Part shown: positions 40,270 to 50,257 of the stretch, one piece after another
Position numbering within the stretch: position 1 is the stretch's first letter
How the letters are laid out: every line of letters begins with the position of its first letter
Position numbers and translations under genes: made by a program
NCBI RefSeq assembly: GCF_019720915.1
Contig: NZ_JAHKSI010000001.1
Coordinates: forward strand, 2,604,001-2,668,000
Length of the DNA: 64,000 nucleotides
DNA from: Alkalihalobacillus sp. TS-13
GTDB taxonomy: Bacteria > Bacillota > Bacilli > Bacillales > Fictibacillaceae
Direction: 5' to 3'
The notes under the pieces: generated by a model
Told to the model about the DNA's origin: nothing
What the model saw: only the letters and a program-made list of their open reading frames with translations
Databases searched by the model: none

Positions 40270-42322
40270 GAAGCTTCACCTCTTGGAAGATAGAGTACAT
40301 GAAATCAATCACCTGATTGGAGAGACCGAATAATATGAACGAAATGATTCCTAATACAAGCATGCCGGCGACACTGAGAACCATGTTTTTGATCGTCTGC
40401 CCGATTTCATAAGAATGGATCTCTTTCACCATCATGAAGAGGAGAAAGGCGCTCCACAGGATGATCGCTTTTTTAGAGAAGTCATAAAGGACAACTTCCA
40501 TGTTCGTCAGCCCTTTTGACATTAACGTGATAGGGATTGAAAAGATGAGATAAGGGCTCAAGGCATAGACCGTACCAATATAAACATTCTTGAACTTGCC
40601 TATTCCATCGTTGATGGTACTGATCAAGTAGTTGCAAATGACCCACGCAAACAATGGGAGATAGACTTTATACAGTTCTGTCGTTATGTTGACCCTATTC
40701 GTATCAACGTCGCTGAATAATGCATTCGTTTCAAAAATCGTGAAGATATGCACAATGAAAAGGAACAACAGTAATAACGTGGCAGAGAAGACAGAAGCTC
40801 TTTGGTTCGTTCTCAACTCATAATAACCGTCAACTGGATGCCTTAATATTCGGAAGACATGCAACAAGTGTGAGACAATCTCGATATTTTTGAACTTGAT
40901 CCACAGGTCCACCACCTTGCTTCCATATCCATTTCTTCTGTACAGCCTCTTTACCAGGAAAATCGAGAGTGCCAGAAGAACGATTCCGATCAAAACCCAG
41001 GAAACATACTTCATCAACCAGTTCCTTCTGATTTCCCAATAAGCTTCTGAGAGGCTCTCATCGTTCCCGGCAAGCCTGAATTCTTCAAGGGCTTTTTCAT
41101 AATTCCCTTTCTTGAAGGCTGCCTTTCCGATTCCGTTATGAGCAAGGGAAAACATGCTGTTCCGCTTCAGTACTTCATTCCAATAATGTTCACTTTCCAG
41201 ATACTTTCCGTCTGAATTAAGGGCGATTGCGTTATGGATCAAACTGGTGAATTCAGTGGGCTTCAAGATTTGAATATTGCTTTGTTTCTTATCTAAAATG
41301 AACAATTTACGGTCGGAAGAAACGGCAATTCCAGAAGGTGTTTTAAATAATCCAAGTCTCTGGTGTCCAGTGTTCAGTCCCCCAAAAACGAACAATAGAT
41401 TTCCATCTGGATCATATTCGAAGATGTATCCATACTTTGAATCCACAGCAAAAATATTCTTATTCTGATCAACGGTTATATCCGCGATGTTATTTGATGC
41501 AGATACATCTGGCAGAAGATTTTCACCAGCTACATTCAGTTTCTTGATCGTTTCTGTTTTCAAACCTGCTGTACTGGTATAGATCAGCCCTTCATCATCA
41601 ACTGCGACATTCGTGGCTGATGGAGGGTATTTCTTCATCAATTGACTATACTGTTTCTCGGTATAAAGCATTTTCTGCATCTGATGAACTAAATCGAAAC
41701 TTGTACGATTCCCCCCGTAATAACCGAGGAAATCTCCTTCCGGACCAAGCTGAATCAATCCTTGTGTGGATCCATCACCGACTATGTAGACATTCTTCTG
41801 TTTATCTATGATGACTTTAGTTGGATTGAAGGGGCTCTTCTTTCCATAGATGACTGAATCCGGTTTTTCATATTCAAAAGCGAGTGATCCATCTTTTTGG
41901 AATTTGAAAACCTTCTTTTTTTGATAATCCGCTACATAAATGAAGCCCTTATCATCAACGAAAACTCCTGTAGGTTTTGACAGGACATCTTCCCCGACAA
42001 TTCGCTGAAAATTTCCGAACGAATCAAAAACGACAACCCTTGAGTTTCCCGTATCCGCTACATAAATCGTGTCGTTTTTATCTATGAAGATATCCTCTGG
42101 TTGAAACAAAGGATCACTCTCTCCGGTGAGAGGATCCGATTCGTTGGATTGAATGTCGAATCCATCGATGGTCCCGATCGGCTGGTATGCAGTCTGGGTG
42201 TATATCGGGTAGCCATCTTTATCAAATGTATAGGTGATGAAAGGTGCTTCTGCAGATGCCGTCGATGTACCTAAAAGCACAACAGCAACTGTCAAAAGCA
42301 ATATGATCTTTAGCCGCGCCAT
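40262..42322 (-). CDS. NHL-repeat / TPR / YIP1 domain membrane protein
   Basis: 686 residues. A signal peptide (to about 25, TSTASAEA) is followed by NHL-type beta-propeller repeats (about 65-350): FQPEDIFIDKNDTIYVADTG, KPTGVFVDDKGFIYVADYQ, FNPTKVIIDKQKNVYIVGDG, TPSGIAVSSDRKLFILDK. A TPR-like helix pair (about 360-425; AHNGIGKAAFKKGNYEKALE) leads to a membrane segment (WVLIGIVLLALSIFLV) and a C-terminal YIP1 domain with four or five membrane helices (490-686). It would place a propeller sensor or glycan-binding module outside and a YIP1 channel-like domain in the membrane. Start ATG 42322 behind GGAGG. Co-transcribed between two permease pairs. Confidence 0.8.
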   Translation of the reverse strand: MARLKIILLLTVAVVLLGTSTASAEAPFITYTFDKDGYPIYTQTAYQPIGTIDGFDIQSNESDPLTGESDPLFQPEDIFIDKNDTIYVADTGNSRVVVFDSFGNFQRIVGEDVLSKPTGVFVDDKGFIYVADYQKKKVFKFQKDGSLAFEYEKPDSVIYGKKSPFNPTKVIIDKQKNVYIVGDGSTQGLIQLGPEGDFLGYYGGNRTSFDLVHQMQKMLYTEKQYSQLMKKYPPSATNVAVDDEGLIYTSTAGLKTETIKKLNVAGENLLPDVSASNNIADITVDQNKNIFAVDSKYGYIFEYDPDGNLLFVFGGLNTGHQRLGLFKTPSGIAVSSDRKLFILDKKQSNIQILKPTEFTSLIHNAIALNSDGKYLESEHYWNEVLKRNSMFSLAHNGIGKAAFKKGNYEKALEEFRLAGNDESLSEAYWEIRRNWLMKYVSWVLIGIVLLALSIFLVKRLYRRNGYGSKVVDLWIKFKNIEIVSHLLHVFRILRHPVDGYYELRTNQRASVFSATLLLLFLFIVHIFTIFETNALFSDVDTNRVNITTELYKVYLPLFAWVICNYLISTINDGIGKFKNVYIGTVYALSPYLIFSIPITLMSKGLTNMEVVLYDFSKKAIILWSAFLLFMMVKEIHSYEIGQTIKNMVLSVAGMLVLGIISFILFGLSNQVIDFMYSIFQEVKLRV

Positions 42323-42337
42323 TTTTTACCTCCTCTC

Positions 42338-43219
42338 TTACTTCAATCCTGAATGAGCCATCGTATCGATCACTTTACTTTGCATAATTAAGAAGATGAT
42401 GAGGTTCGGCAAGAACATTAGTGCAGCAGCGGCTGCCGCCATTCCTTGGCCGGCTACCTGATTGTCGTTCCCCATATTTCCTGCTAACGTACTCATATAG
42501 AAAGCGAATGTTTTCAAGCTCTCATTATTCATGTAAATCTCTGATGTTTCTGTATTGTTCCATGCCATTTGGAAGGCAAGTATGGCAACAGTAGCAATTG
42601 CTGGTGTAACCATTGGAATGATGATTTTGCGGAAGATATAGAAATTGCTGGCTCCGTCTACTCGAGCCGCTTCAATCAACGCATCCGGAATCTGGTCGAT
42701 GAATTGTTTGATCAGGAAAAGCCCCACTGGCATAGCCAGGACCGGTAAAATATGTCCGAACATGTTATCTGTCAGACCGATCCTGTCGATAATGAAATAT
42801 CTAGGGATCGCAACTGCAGCAGGAACGAACATCAAAGCGATGATATTCGCCTCGAAAATCACTTTTTTCAGTTTAAAATCCAATTTCGATAAGGCGAAGC
42901 CAGCCATTGCACTGATGAAGACACTGGCAAACACGATTCCGGCTGAAATGATGATGCTGTTGAAGAGGTATCGAGTCATTGGAATGACGGTGACGCTTGT
43001 CTCTTTGAATAGATCACCAAAGTTTTGTAATGTCGGCTTTTCGACAAAAAACCTTGGTGGATAGAGAAAGAGTTCATCGATCGGCTTCAGTGCCTGTGAA
43101 AATATGAAAATGATTGGCAACGCCATAAAAATTGAAAGCGGTATCAGAAATGCAAAAAACTTCGTCTGACTGAAACTTAATTTACTTGGATCGATTTTGG
43201 ACCCTTGAAAAGAAGCCAT
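42338..43219 (-). CDS. Carbohydrate ABC transporter permease, MalG type (first pair)
   Basis: 293 residues, six membrane segments, coupling loop IEAARVDGASNFYIFRKIII (20 residues). LFLYPPRFFVEKPTLQNFGD is the MalG periplasmic-loop pattern and KVIDTMAHSGLK the usual C-terminus. It lies 15 bp before the YIP1 gene. Its MalF partner ends at 43609 and is separated by a 389-bp repeat-filled gap, which is unusual inside an ABC operon. Confidence 0.92.
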   Translation of the reverse strand: MASFQGSKIDPSKLSFSQTKFFAFLIPLSIFMALPIIFIFSQALKPIDELFLYPPRFFVEKPTLQNFGDLFKETSVTVIPMTRYLFNSIIISAGIVFASVFISAMAGFALSKLDFKLKKVIFEANIIALMFVPAAVAIPRYFIIDRIGLTDNMFGHILPVLAMPVGLFLIKQFIDQIPDALIEAARVDGASNFYIFRKIIIPMVTPAIATVAILAFQMAWNNTETSEIYMNNESLKTFAFYMSTLAGNMGNDNQVAGQGMAAAAAALMFLPNLIIFLIMQSKVIDTMAHSGLK

Positions 43220-43608
43220 GAAATTTTCCCCTTTTCTTCGTTGGTGATGTTATCTAAGCATGTATTTACCTCGGTTAATTTAATTAGAAATTCAGCGGAC
43301 GCTCCGTAAGCCTTCTCACTCGTCCTTACTGAAAACAAGTTGCACTAAACCTTTAACGGACACAGGAGGCCTTATTTCTCCAAAACCACTTGATTTTATA
43401 AAACTAGCGGACACCAGGGACCTTATTTTGAAAATATCATAGGAAATCAGCTGCTTTGTTCACAGATAACGCCTCTGGTGTCCGTTAAAAATACTGAAAC
43501 ACCGATTTTGTCACAGATAACGTCTCTGGTGTCCGTTAACTGTAAAAAATGTTTATTCTTGCTGACTTGCTTTTCCCGCAGAAGTGTCAGAGGACCATAT
43601 ATTCCGAT
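43220..43608. repeat. Intra-operon spacer with symmetric GGACA array (51-52-bp steps)
   Basis: Forward units TTAACGGACACAGGAGGCCT (43353) and TAGCGGACACCAGGGACCTT (43405) are 52 bp apart. Reverse units AGATAACGCCTCTGGTGTCC (43464) and AGATAACGTCTCTGGTGTCC (43515) are 51 bp apart. Order and spacing equal those at 34411-34597. It ends with CTTTTCCCGCAGAAGTGTC, a modular-element scrap. The two permease genes on either side point the same way. No gene in the spacer. Confidence 0.8.
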
Positions 43609-44574
43609 TTAGTCGTCTCTTTCGCCGAACAGACGCCAGCAGAACCGGGAAACAGCATACACAAATATGAGAAGGACAAGGGATATGGCGGAAGCATAAC
43701 CCATATCAAAACGAATGAACCCATGGTCTGCAATATGTGTCAGGATCAGTTGCCCCGAATACTGAGGCGTCGGATTCGAGCCCGATAGCTGGACGGCGAT
43801 ATCTCCAGCCTGGAAGGTCTGTACAACTGCCATGACCGCTCCGAACAGCATTTGCGGTTTCATTGATGGAATGGTAATATACCAAATTTCTTGGAACCTG
43901 TTTTTCAATCCATCAATATAGGCTGCTTCATAAAGCTCGCGATCTACATTCAAAATTCCTGCAAGCATGGCCAGAAATCCTACACCCATGCTGTTCCAAA
44001 GCGATACGAGGATCATGATCGTCATCAAGTGCGCAGGAGATTGCAGCCACTGGATCGGTTCATTGATGAAACCGATCTGGATCAGGATGCTGTTCAAATA
44101 TCCTGCCCTGTCTCCACTGAACAAAATGAGCCACACGACCGACATGGCGACACCGGCAGTCATTGACGGTGAATAGATCGCCAATGTCAGGATTGTTCTC
44201 GGCTTTTTCGGAATCTGAGCCAACAACCATGCCAAAAAGAACGCCAGGACATATCCACCTACACCGACAATCAACGCAAATTGGAATGTATTCGGAAGCA
44301 CATGCATCATGAATACATTGTCCTGAGTGATCAAATTCACGAAGTTCTTAAGCCCGATGAACGTCGGTGGTTGGATGGTATTGAAATAAGTGAACGCAAA
44401 ATAAGCAGCAACAATGACAGGTATGACGATGAATAGTGAAAATACGATCAGGAAGGGAGCGACGAACCCAAGAGCGCTCAATTCCTTTTTGAGTCCATCT
44501 AACCAAACCGCTTTCCGGCTGAACGTCTTAGTTCTAACGCTGATGTTTTGTTCTGTATTCGTAGCTGGTTTCAC
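43609..44574 (-). CDS. Carbohydrate ABC transporter permease, MalF type (first pair)
   Basis: 321 residues, six membrane segments, coupling loop [20 protein letters not shown] (20 residues) and [34 protein letters not shown] is the first helix. Start GTG 44574 behind GGGGGAGG; it overlaps the end of the large binding-protein gene by 41 bp, so translation is coupled. It partners with the MalG-type gene at 42338. Confidence 0.92.
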   Translation of the reverse strand: MKPATNTEQNISVRTKTFSRKAVWLDGLKKELSALGFVAPFLIVFSLFIVIPVIVAAYFAFTYFNTIQPPTFIGLKNFVNLITQDNVFMMHVLPNTFQFALIVGVGGYVLAFFLAWLLAQIPKKPRTILTLAIYSPSMTAGVAMSVVWLILFSGDRAGYLNSILIQIGFINEPIQWLQSPAHLMTIMILVSLWNSMGVGFLAMLAGILNVDRELYEAAYIDGLKNRFQEIWYITIPSMKPQMLFGAVMAVVQTFQAGDIAVQLSGSNPTPQYSGQLILTHIADHGFIRFDMGYASAISLVLLIFVYAVSRFCWRLFGERDD

Positions 44575-47500
44575 CGGCCTCCCCCTTTGACTCGATTTTT
44601 TCTATCGATGGCACTTCAAGTTCTTCAACAACTTTTCCATCTTTAATGAAACCGAATTCCTCCAGTTTCTTTCGCATTTCTCTATTGGTTGTGATGACTG
44701 CATCTTCCACGGCTTTTCGTTCATTTTCGCCTTCGAAGACAACCTTATTCCATGCATTGCTGATTTCACGCTCAAGCATGTAATCACCAGGAACATGCGG
44801 AATGTCTCTCAACCATTTCCATTGGTCTTTGATCACATCTAAATCTTCATCCGGCCAAGGCAGCTCGCTAAGTGCCTCCACATTTGATGTGTTCCAGCGA
44901 AACTCTGTGCCGTAGATGGTTTCAATCAAATTGCCGAATTCAGATTGGGTCTCTTTTGAAGTCCACCATTTGATGAACTCCCACGTTTCTTTTTTCTTAT
45001 CACTGCTGTCGAACATGATGACGCCTTTCCCTGTTCCAGGTGCCCAGCGTACAACCTCTCCATCTTCATTTTTCACACCAGGATAAGGAGCGATGCCCCA
45101 CCAGCCTTGAAGCTCAGGTGCTGCCGCTGTGATTTTGACGTAATTATCAAAATCAGCGATACCGATCGGCAAGTCACCTTGACGGAAGTGACTGTAGAAA
45201 TTCGGTACTTGAAGAGGCATACTGTAGATCGTAAACAGACTCGTCATCTGCTTAAAGCCTTTTAAAGCGGCATCACTGCCAATTGCTGTACTCATGCCAT
45301 CTTCATTAAAAAGCTCACCACCATTCTGGTAGATATAAGGGACCGTTACTTTAGCTTCTTTAAGCCCCCCCAAACCAGCGATCGGTACATAGAAATTCAT
45401 TCCGAACCGTTGCAGTTTCGGAAGCATTTTCCGGACATCATCCCAGGTGTCAGGAACAGACATGTTGAGTGCTTGCAGAATATCTTTCCTATAGAATAGG
45501 ACATAAAATTCCTGAGTTTCCGGAAGCGCATAGGTCCCATCATCGTACATGAACGGGAGAAGCGCACCAGGTGAAAAACGTTTCGCCACTTGGTCATAAT
45601 CCGGGAACTGGCTCAGATCTGCCAGTGCACCACGTACGGATAGTTCAAATGGGAACTTTTGGTTCACACCGAGTGCAAGGTCAGGTGATTCATCGGAAGC
45701 ATTTGCAAGAATCAGTTTTTCCTCAGAGGGCATCAAGCTTAAATTCACCTTGATTCCGGTTTCCTTAGTGAAATCCTCATTGGCCATTTGCTGCATCAAC
45801 ATTACATATTGACGAGGTCTGTTCACCCAGATCTCGATTGATTCTTCATCACTCGAACTTACTTGATTGTAGTCTTTTGTAAACGAGGAAAAGAAATTGA
45901 CAGCCATGGAACCGGCTTTTTGCAACAGATTCGCTTTCGCACCAGGCAAATTCTTATCCGAATAGACATAAAACTTATCGAACTGTAAAGGTTGGTTAGG
46001 CAGTAATAAAAGAAGGTCTCCAAGTTTCTGTGTCACGGACCCTGAGCTTTGGGAAAGTTCTTTGAAGCGTACTGGTATTTCACCAGGTTTATTTGCGATA
46101 TCTTCCATTTGCTTTGCACTGATAATCAGATTCCTCGCTTGATCGGGTTTGTTGTCACTCAATTTTTCTAGGTATTCATATCTGTCCCTTAGCTCTCCAG
46201 CAAGCTCATTCAGTCGAGGGACAATGTCAGGAATCTGTTCTTCGATGTCCCAATCCCGATAGAGGTCATTGGATTTTCCGGTTGCCATCTGGATTTCCAG
46301 TGATAGATCGTTTACTTCTTTCATTACATCTTTTATCGTGCTGATGACTGGTTGATAAGGGGATGGGTTTGATACAAGCGTTAGCTCGTGCTCCCCTTTC
46401 TCAAGGAAAAATTGATACGGCCTGCCGTTTGCATCTGAAAGGGTTTCGTTTTTCCATTCCGTCGTGTACTCGAATGGATACTTCAGCATTTCGTTGAAAG
46501 GTATTTCGCCATCGATTTTAATTGTCCGATAGACAGGGACATTCACATTGAAATATTGATTGTACTTGAACCCTAGCTGATAGAACCCTGTTTCATCGAC
46601 TTTTATCTTCCATGTGACAGCTTGTCCTCCAGCTTTCCACGTGTCTCCTCCAAAAGCATTGAGAGATAGCTTGCTGCCACGGTTTGGTGTCACATTCGGT
46701 TCACCGTTGGATAGAGCCCTTATGGAAGAATCAGATTTAGAGTATGGATGTTCAGCTTCAATTTCGAGTAGACCCTTTGTTTGTTTCCCGTCCTCATGTT
46801 TTTGTAAGTACTCTTTATATGAAGGGTGCTTTTCAGGAGACTTGACGGTTACGTCACCCAATAGCATCGGCTCACGGATATTCAACAGCGAAATCGTGTT
46901 TTCCCCTTTTTTAAGATGAAACATTAGAGGCTGGTCGAATAAGTAACTCGCATCCATGAAAGGCCGAGATTGCCAGGTATGGATTTCTTCCTGTTTCGGA
47001 TACACCTGGTTCCCGAGCTTATCTTCTTCAAATTTATTGACGGTGTCCTTCCATAACCTTGGAAGCACAATTCTTCTTGATTCATAGTATTGGAAATCAC
47101 CATTTACTTTGATTCCGCGTTCAATCGGTATGATTTTACCTGGTAAGGCGAAGTAATCTACTTCAATTTCATAAAGACCTTCCTTAGGTACGTTGATGGA
47201 TAATTGCAATTCCTTCGTTTTTTCTTCCCAGCGGAAAACAGTTCCGTCGTATTCGTCATGGCTGATGAGTTCCACTTCTTTATTGGGACTAGTAAACTCT
47301 TCTGGTTCAATGACTTTCTCAAACCCTTTGGTAGCTTTAATGTCTTTTTTGTCCCATTCTATTAATTTATCTTTGTATTCAGCTTCAATAACTCTTGTTT
47401 CAAAGTTCTCTGTCTTGTCTTTTTTCTTGTTATCATCCTTGGACTTATCGGAATCCTTCTTGTCTTTGTCGAATAGATCGTCTAATAAGTCCCCGGTATC

Positions 47501-47611
47501 TGATTTTTTGTCCGTGTTCGCATAACTGACATGCGATGATTGATTCAGAAATGATCCAGTAGATAAGATCAACAATCCGATCAGCAGGATGGTTATTGTT
47601 TTTCTGCGCAT
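44534..47611 (-). CDS. Large extracellular solute-binding protein fused to two carbohydrate-binding-like domains
   Basis: 1025 residues. Signal peptide ([15 protein letters not shown], cleavage near VSYA) without a lipobox cysteine, then a Lys/Asp-rich linker. Two jelly-roll domains follow: about 70-260 ([40 protein letters not shown]) and 270-410 ([39 protein letters not shown]). A helical region (420-540) leads to a family 1 solute-binding domain (590-1000; [59 protein letters not shown]). Usual binding proteins have about 430 residues. Start ATG behind AAGGAG. Second gene of the operon. It probably gathers long or complex glycan ligands; anchoring may be by an uncleaved signal helix. Confidence 0.85.
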   Translation of the reverse strand: MRRKTITILLIGLLILSTGSFLNQSSHVSYANTDKKSDTGDLLDDLFDKDKKDSDKSKDDNKKKDKTENFETRVIEAEYKDKLIEWDKKDIKATKGFEKVIEPEEFTSPNKEVELISHDEYDGTVFRWEEKTKELQLSINVPKEGLYEIEVDYFALPGKIIPIERGIKVNGDFQYYESRRIVLPRLWKDTVNKFEEDKLGNQVYPKQEEIHTWQSRPFMDASYLFDQPLMFHLKKGENTISLLNIREPMLLGDVTVKSPEKHPSYKEYLQKHEDGKQTKGLLEIEAEHPYSKSDSSIRALSNGEPNVTPNRGSKLSLNAFGGDTWKAGGQAVTWKIKVDETGFYQLGFKYNQYFNVNVPVYRTIKIDGEIPFNEMLKYPFEYTTEWKNETLSDANGRPYQFFLEKGEHELTLVSNPSPYQPVISTIKDVMKEVNDLSLEIQMATGKSNDLYRDWDIEEQIPDIVPRLNELAGELRDRYEYLEKLSDNKPDQARNLIISAKQMEDIANKPGEIPVRFKELSQSSGSVTQKLGDLLLLLPNQPLQFDKFYVYSDKNLPGAKANLLQKAGSMAVNFFSSFTKDYNQVSSSDEESIEIWVNRPRQYVMLMQQMANEDFTKETGIKVNLSLMPSEEKLILANASDESPDLALGVNQKFPFELSVRGALADLSQFPDYDQVAKRFSPGALLPFMYDDGTYALPETQEFYVLFYRKDILQALNMSVPDTWDDVRKMLPKLQRFGMNFYVPIAGLGGLKEAKVTVPYIYQNGGELFNEDGMSTAIGSDAALKGFKQMTSLFTIYSMPLQVPNFYSHFRQGDLPIGIADFDNYVKITAAAPELQGWWGIAPYPGVKNEDGEVVRWAPGTGKGVIMFDSSDKKKETWEFIKWWTSKETQSEFGNLIETIYGTEFRWNTSNVEALSELPWPDEDLDVIKDQWKWLRDIPHVPGDYMLEREISNAWNKVVFEGENERKAVEDAVITTNREMRKKLEEFGFIKDGKVVEELEVPSIEKIESKGEAGETSYEYRTKHQR

Positions 47612-47699
47612 AGGATTTCTCCTTTTCGAAGCGGGGTCTGAGTGAAATAGAATTGGATGGGGAGATACTTGGCCCCATCCATATGTTCTGCGTGGTCTA

Positions 47700-49073
47700 T
47701 CATTCTTTTATTGCTTTATCCAATTCCTCTGTAGCTTTTTCATAGGTTGCATTGGCTTTTTGATCCATTTCTGCTCCCACATCACTAGGGTTCGCTTCAC
47801 CTTTATCGAACTTTTCATTCATACTCCCAATGATATTGAGGGCTTCCGTATACCCAGGATGAGCTTTAAGAGGATCGACGGTGCCATCAGGGATCAGTTG
47901 GATGATCTCTTTCATTTCTTCAGGTACGGCTTCGTCGCTTAAGTACGCATCCCAGATTTCTTCATCATTGATGAGTGGAATACTTCTTGCTACAGGGACT
48001 CCTGCATCTTTACGGTCGAACCAGCCTTCCTTAGAGAAAGTCAGCCATTTTAAAAATTCATAGGAAGCTTCCTTATGCTTTGAATTCTTCGAGATACCGA
48101 CATAATCGGCAACCAATGGTACTCGGTAGCCATCAACGCCTGGAACCGGGAGGACTGTCCAATTGAATTTGTTGTTATCTGTATTGCCCTTCAGTCCCCA
48201 TGTCCCATCATAGCGGATTCCGATTTTCCCAAGCGTCCATGGGTCCTTGTCCTTTCCGTACCACTTATCTCTTTCTTCTTGGGTATAAACGGATGGACTG
48301 ACTTTATCCTCATTCCATAGCGTATTGATATAATTCTGTGAATCTACATAAGCTGCTGAACTGAAATTATATTGTTCGCCATCCCATGTACCCCATTCTA
48401 GTGAATTATCAAATTGAACAGGCAGTACTTCACGGTATGCTCTAGGATTCAAAAAGCCGAATTGTTGATTATTATAGTCTGTCAACTGAACGGATGCCTT
48501 CCTTAAATCATCTAGCGTCCAGCTGCTGTCAGGTACAGGAACATTTTCTTTTTCAAACAAGTCTGTATTAAGGAGCATTACGATAGCATGCATTGAATGA
48601 GGCATTGCGTATTGATGACCATCATAATTTGCAGTTTTGAGAACACTTTCAAAGGTATTCTCAGGATTGTAGTCTTCATCTTTTTCTAAGTAAGGGGTTA
48701 AGTCTTCCAACCACCCATTTGTTATAGCGGTCGGTACGCCGAATGTCCAGAAAACATCCGGAAGTTTTCCTGCTGCAGCTGCTGCTGAGAGCTTTTCGTT
48801 CCATGGCCATCCAAGAGACTTATCCTTCTTTACATCAATGTTTGGATGTGTTTCTTCGAATGCTTTGATGACCTGATCAACCTCTTTATCTTCCTGCCAT
48901 GTTCCATAGGTAATGGTTATCTTTTCACCTGAATCAGATGCCTTTTCTTCAGATTCTGAATCTTTATTTTTCGATTCTGAGCTTGCTCCTTGATTGTTAG
49001 AACAACCTGCCAGACCTGCAGTAAGAATTAGCAAAACGACTAGTAAACATTGAAATAACGGTTTTACCCTCAA
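47700..49073 (-). CDS. Extracellular sugar-binding lipoprotein of the 13-kb import operon
   Basis: 457 residues, family 1 solute-binding protein. Lipobox LTAGLAGCSN (modified Cys near 24), then an acidic Ser/Glu linker. Core motifs: ITYGTWQEDKEVDQVIKAFE (20), LPDVFWTFGVPTAI, YAMPHSMHAIVMLLNTDLFE, WTLDDLRKASVQL and LVADYVGISKNSKHKEASYE. Start TTG 49073, 6 nt after GAGGG. It is the first gene of the operon, 88 bp before the large binding protein, so the system has two binding proteins for two permease pairs. No regulator or ATPase gene is in the operon. Confidence 0.92.
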   Translation of the reverse strand: MRVKPLFQCLLVVLLILTAGLAGCSNNQGASSESKNKDSESEEKASDSGEKITITYGTWQEDKEVDQVIKAFEETHPNIDVKKDKSLGWPWNEKLSAAAAAGKLPDVFWTFGVPTAITNGWLEDLTPYLEKDEDYNPENTFESVLKTANYDGHQYAMPHSMHAIVMLLNTDLFEKENVPVPDSSWTLDDLRKASVQLTDYNNQQFGFLNPRAYREVLPVQFDNSLEWGTWDGEQYNFSSAAYVDSQNYINTLWNEDKVSPSVYTQEERDKWYGKDKDPWTLGKIGIRYDGTWGLKGNTDNNKFNWTVLPVPGVDGYRVPLVADYVGISKNSKHKEASYEFLKWLTFSKEGWFDRKDAGVPVARSIPLINDEEIWDAYLSDEAVPEEMKEIIQLIPDGTVDPLKAHPGYTEALNIIGSMNEKFDKGEANPSDVGAEMDQKANATYEKATEELDKAIKE

Positions 49074-49120
49074 TCTAATCCCTCACTTTGTGTTTTTTCA
49101 AAAGGCACTGTGATTCTATA

Positions 49121-49204
49121 TTGTCGTTTCCGCGGCCTTCACTCCCTCCTCGGGCGAACCTTTGCCTGGCTCGCTTTTCCTCCAGGTGTGCCGCAAATTT
49201 CGCT
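49121..49204 (-). repeat. Modular intergenic element, reverse fragment
   Basis: TTTCCGCGGCCTTCACTCCC, TCCTCGGGCGAACC, TGGCTCGCTTTTCC and AGGTGTGCCGCAAATTTCGC correspond to the two outer modules of the element in reverse, with the middle missing. Confidence 0.65.
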
Positions 49205-49977
49205 AAAAGAGTAAGCTAATCAATATTACGTCAACAGAGCCTTTCATAACTAAACTGGTGCTATCAAACTTGGAAAATAGTAAAAACGATCATTCCCCCT
49301 TCCAGCCTGTTAATTTGCCTATAAACTTGACTGACACATACATTGAAACGTATCGATAAAAACGTATATTTTTACCCTTTCATAATCATGTTGAAAAACA
49401 CTTTCAAAAAGGGAAAAATAACTGCTTATTATTCGTCTCATTCCAGAGAAAAACCAGGCTTTATGTAAGATCTTTGCAGTATGTAAATGCCCTGTCCGAT
49501 TGAGATTTCGGAACACGTTCTCTAGAACAAACGCCTAGTAAAAATGCTAGTGTCCTATCAAACGAATGACTTAGTCTTATGCTGTTGCTTTTGATGTACA
49601 AATCCAAAAAATCGCCAATTTTTTCATTTCAAATTTGCCTCATCGTCGAAACGTTTCGATAATCTTATATAAAAATTACCATGAAAGCCTTTTCAGTTCA
49701 AGAGTTTTTTGAAAATTTTCTAAATTATTAATTTAATAATTTTTTTAATGTACTGTCTTTAATAGACAATATGATACCTCACCAGTTTATTAAAAATAGC
49801 TAAGGGTGTATGAAAGTGGACCTTATTCAGAAAGTACATGGAGGTTATCGAGTTCCTGACTGAATACAGCCTTTATTGGAACAGCAAAAGATGTTTTTCA
49901 CTCTTTCCTGTCCCGATTCACCTCTTATTCGGACAAGAGAAGCAGATGGCTAAACGAAAAAAACACTCCTTCTCCAA
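49205..49977. other. Gene-free control region upstream of the import operon
   Basis: About 770 bp without a credible gene. It contains an imperfect operator-like TTGAAACGTATCGA (49343-49356), a perfect one at 49646-49659, A/T-rich runs at 49720-49750, and an inverted pair ATTGGAACAG (49875) / CTGTCCCGAT (49908) that resembles the CTGTTC units at 6738 and 6790. The promoter of the import operon must lie here or in the first 130 bp before 49073; I could not fix it. Confidence 0.5.
49646..49659. promoter_or_regulatory. LacI-type operator-like palindrome upstream of the import operon
   Basis: TCGAAACGTTTCGA is a perfect 14-bp palindrome with central CG. On the minus strand TATAAG lies just upstream of it, so it could cover the start of a transcript towards the binding-protein gene, with a leader of about 570 nt. 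It shares GAAACGTTTC with the site at 36043. Confidence 0.5.
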
Positions 49978-50062
49978 AGCAGTGATCCAAGCAAGCTTCA
50001 TCAGTAATGAATAGGAGGCTTACGGATCGCCAGCCGAAAGGGGGTGAATTTTGTAGAAAACT
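49978..50062. repeat. Modular intergenic element, right-end fragment
   Basis: AGTGATCCAAGCAAGCTTC, GGAGGCTTACGGATCGCC and GAAAGGGGGTGAATTTTG match the right half of the element (compare 63320-63360). Confidence 0.6.
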
Positions 50063-50072
50063 TTAAAAAGGG

Positions 50073-50101
50073 TTGAACTCTACAACGATTTGTTGTACAG
50101 T
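50073..50101 (+). promoter_or_regulatory. Candidate sigma-A promoter of the S-box operon
   Basis: TTGAAC (50073-50078), 17-bp spacer, TACAGT (50096-50101). Transcription would start near 50108, about 15 nt before the riboswitch P1 helix. Confidence 0.55.
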
Positions 50102-50122
50102 TAATAAAATTTAAAAATTCTG

Positions 50123-50240
50123 TTTCTTATCCAGAGAGGTAGAGGGAATGGCCCGGTGACACCTCAGCAACCATCAATGCGGTAAACATTGAAAAGGTGC
50201 TAATTCCAACAAGTGGGATTCACTTGTAAAGATAAGAAGA
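50123..50240 (+). promoter_or_regulatory. S-box (SAM-I) riboswitch
   Basis: SAM-sensing leader. P1 is TCTTATC (50125-50131) paired with GATAAGA (50231-50237). The conserved core AGAGAGGTAGAGGGAATGGC, CCCGGTGACACCTCAGCAAC and AAGGTGCTAATTCC is all present in order. When SAM binds, the terminator at 50258-50286 should form and shut off yitJ-metH. Confidence 0.95.
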
Positions 50241-50257
50241 ACGACCGTGCATATTAA

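Noticed and set aside
48780-49073. Prophage or integrated plasmid boundary at the carbohydrate island
   Set aside because: No integrase, tRNA gene or attachment repeats were seen, and base and codon use look like the neighbours by eye.
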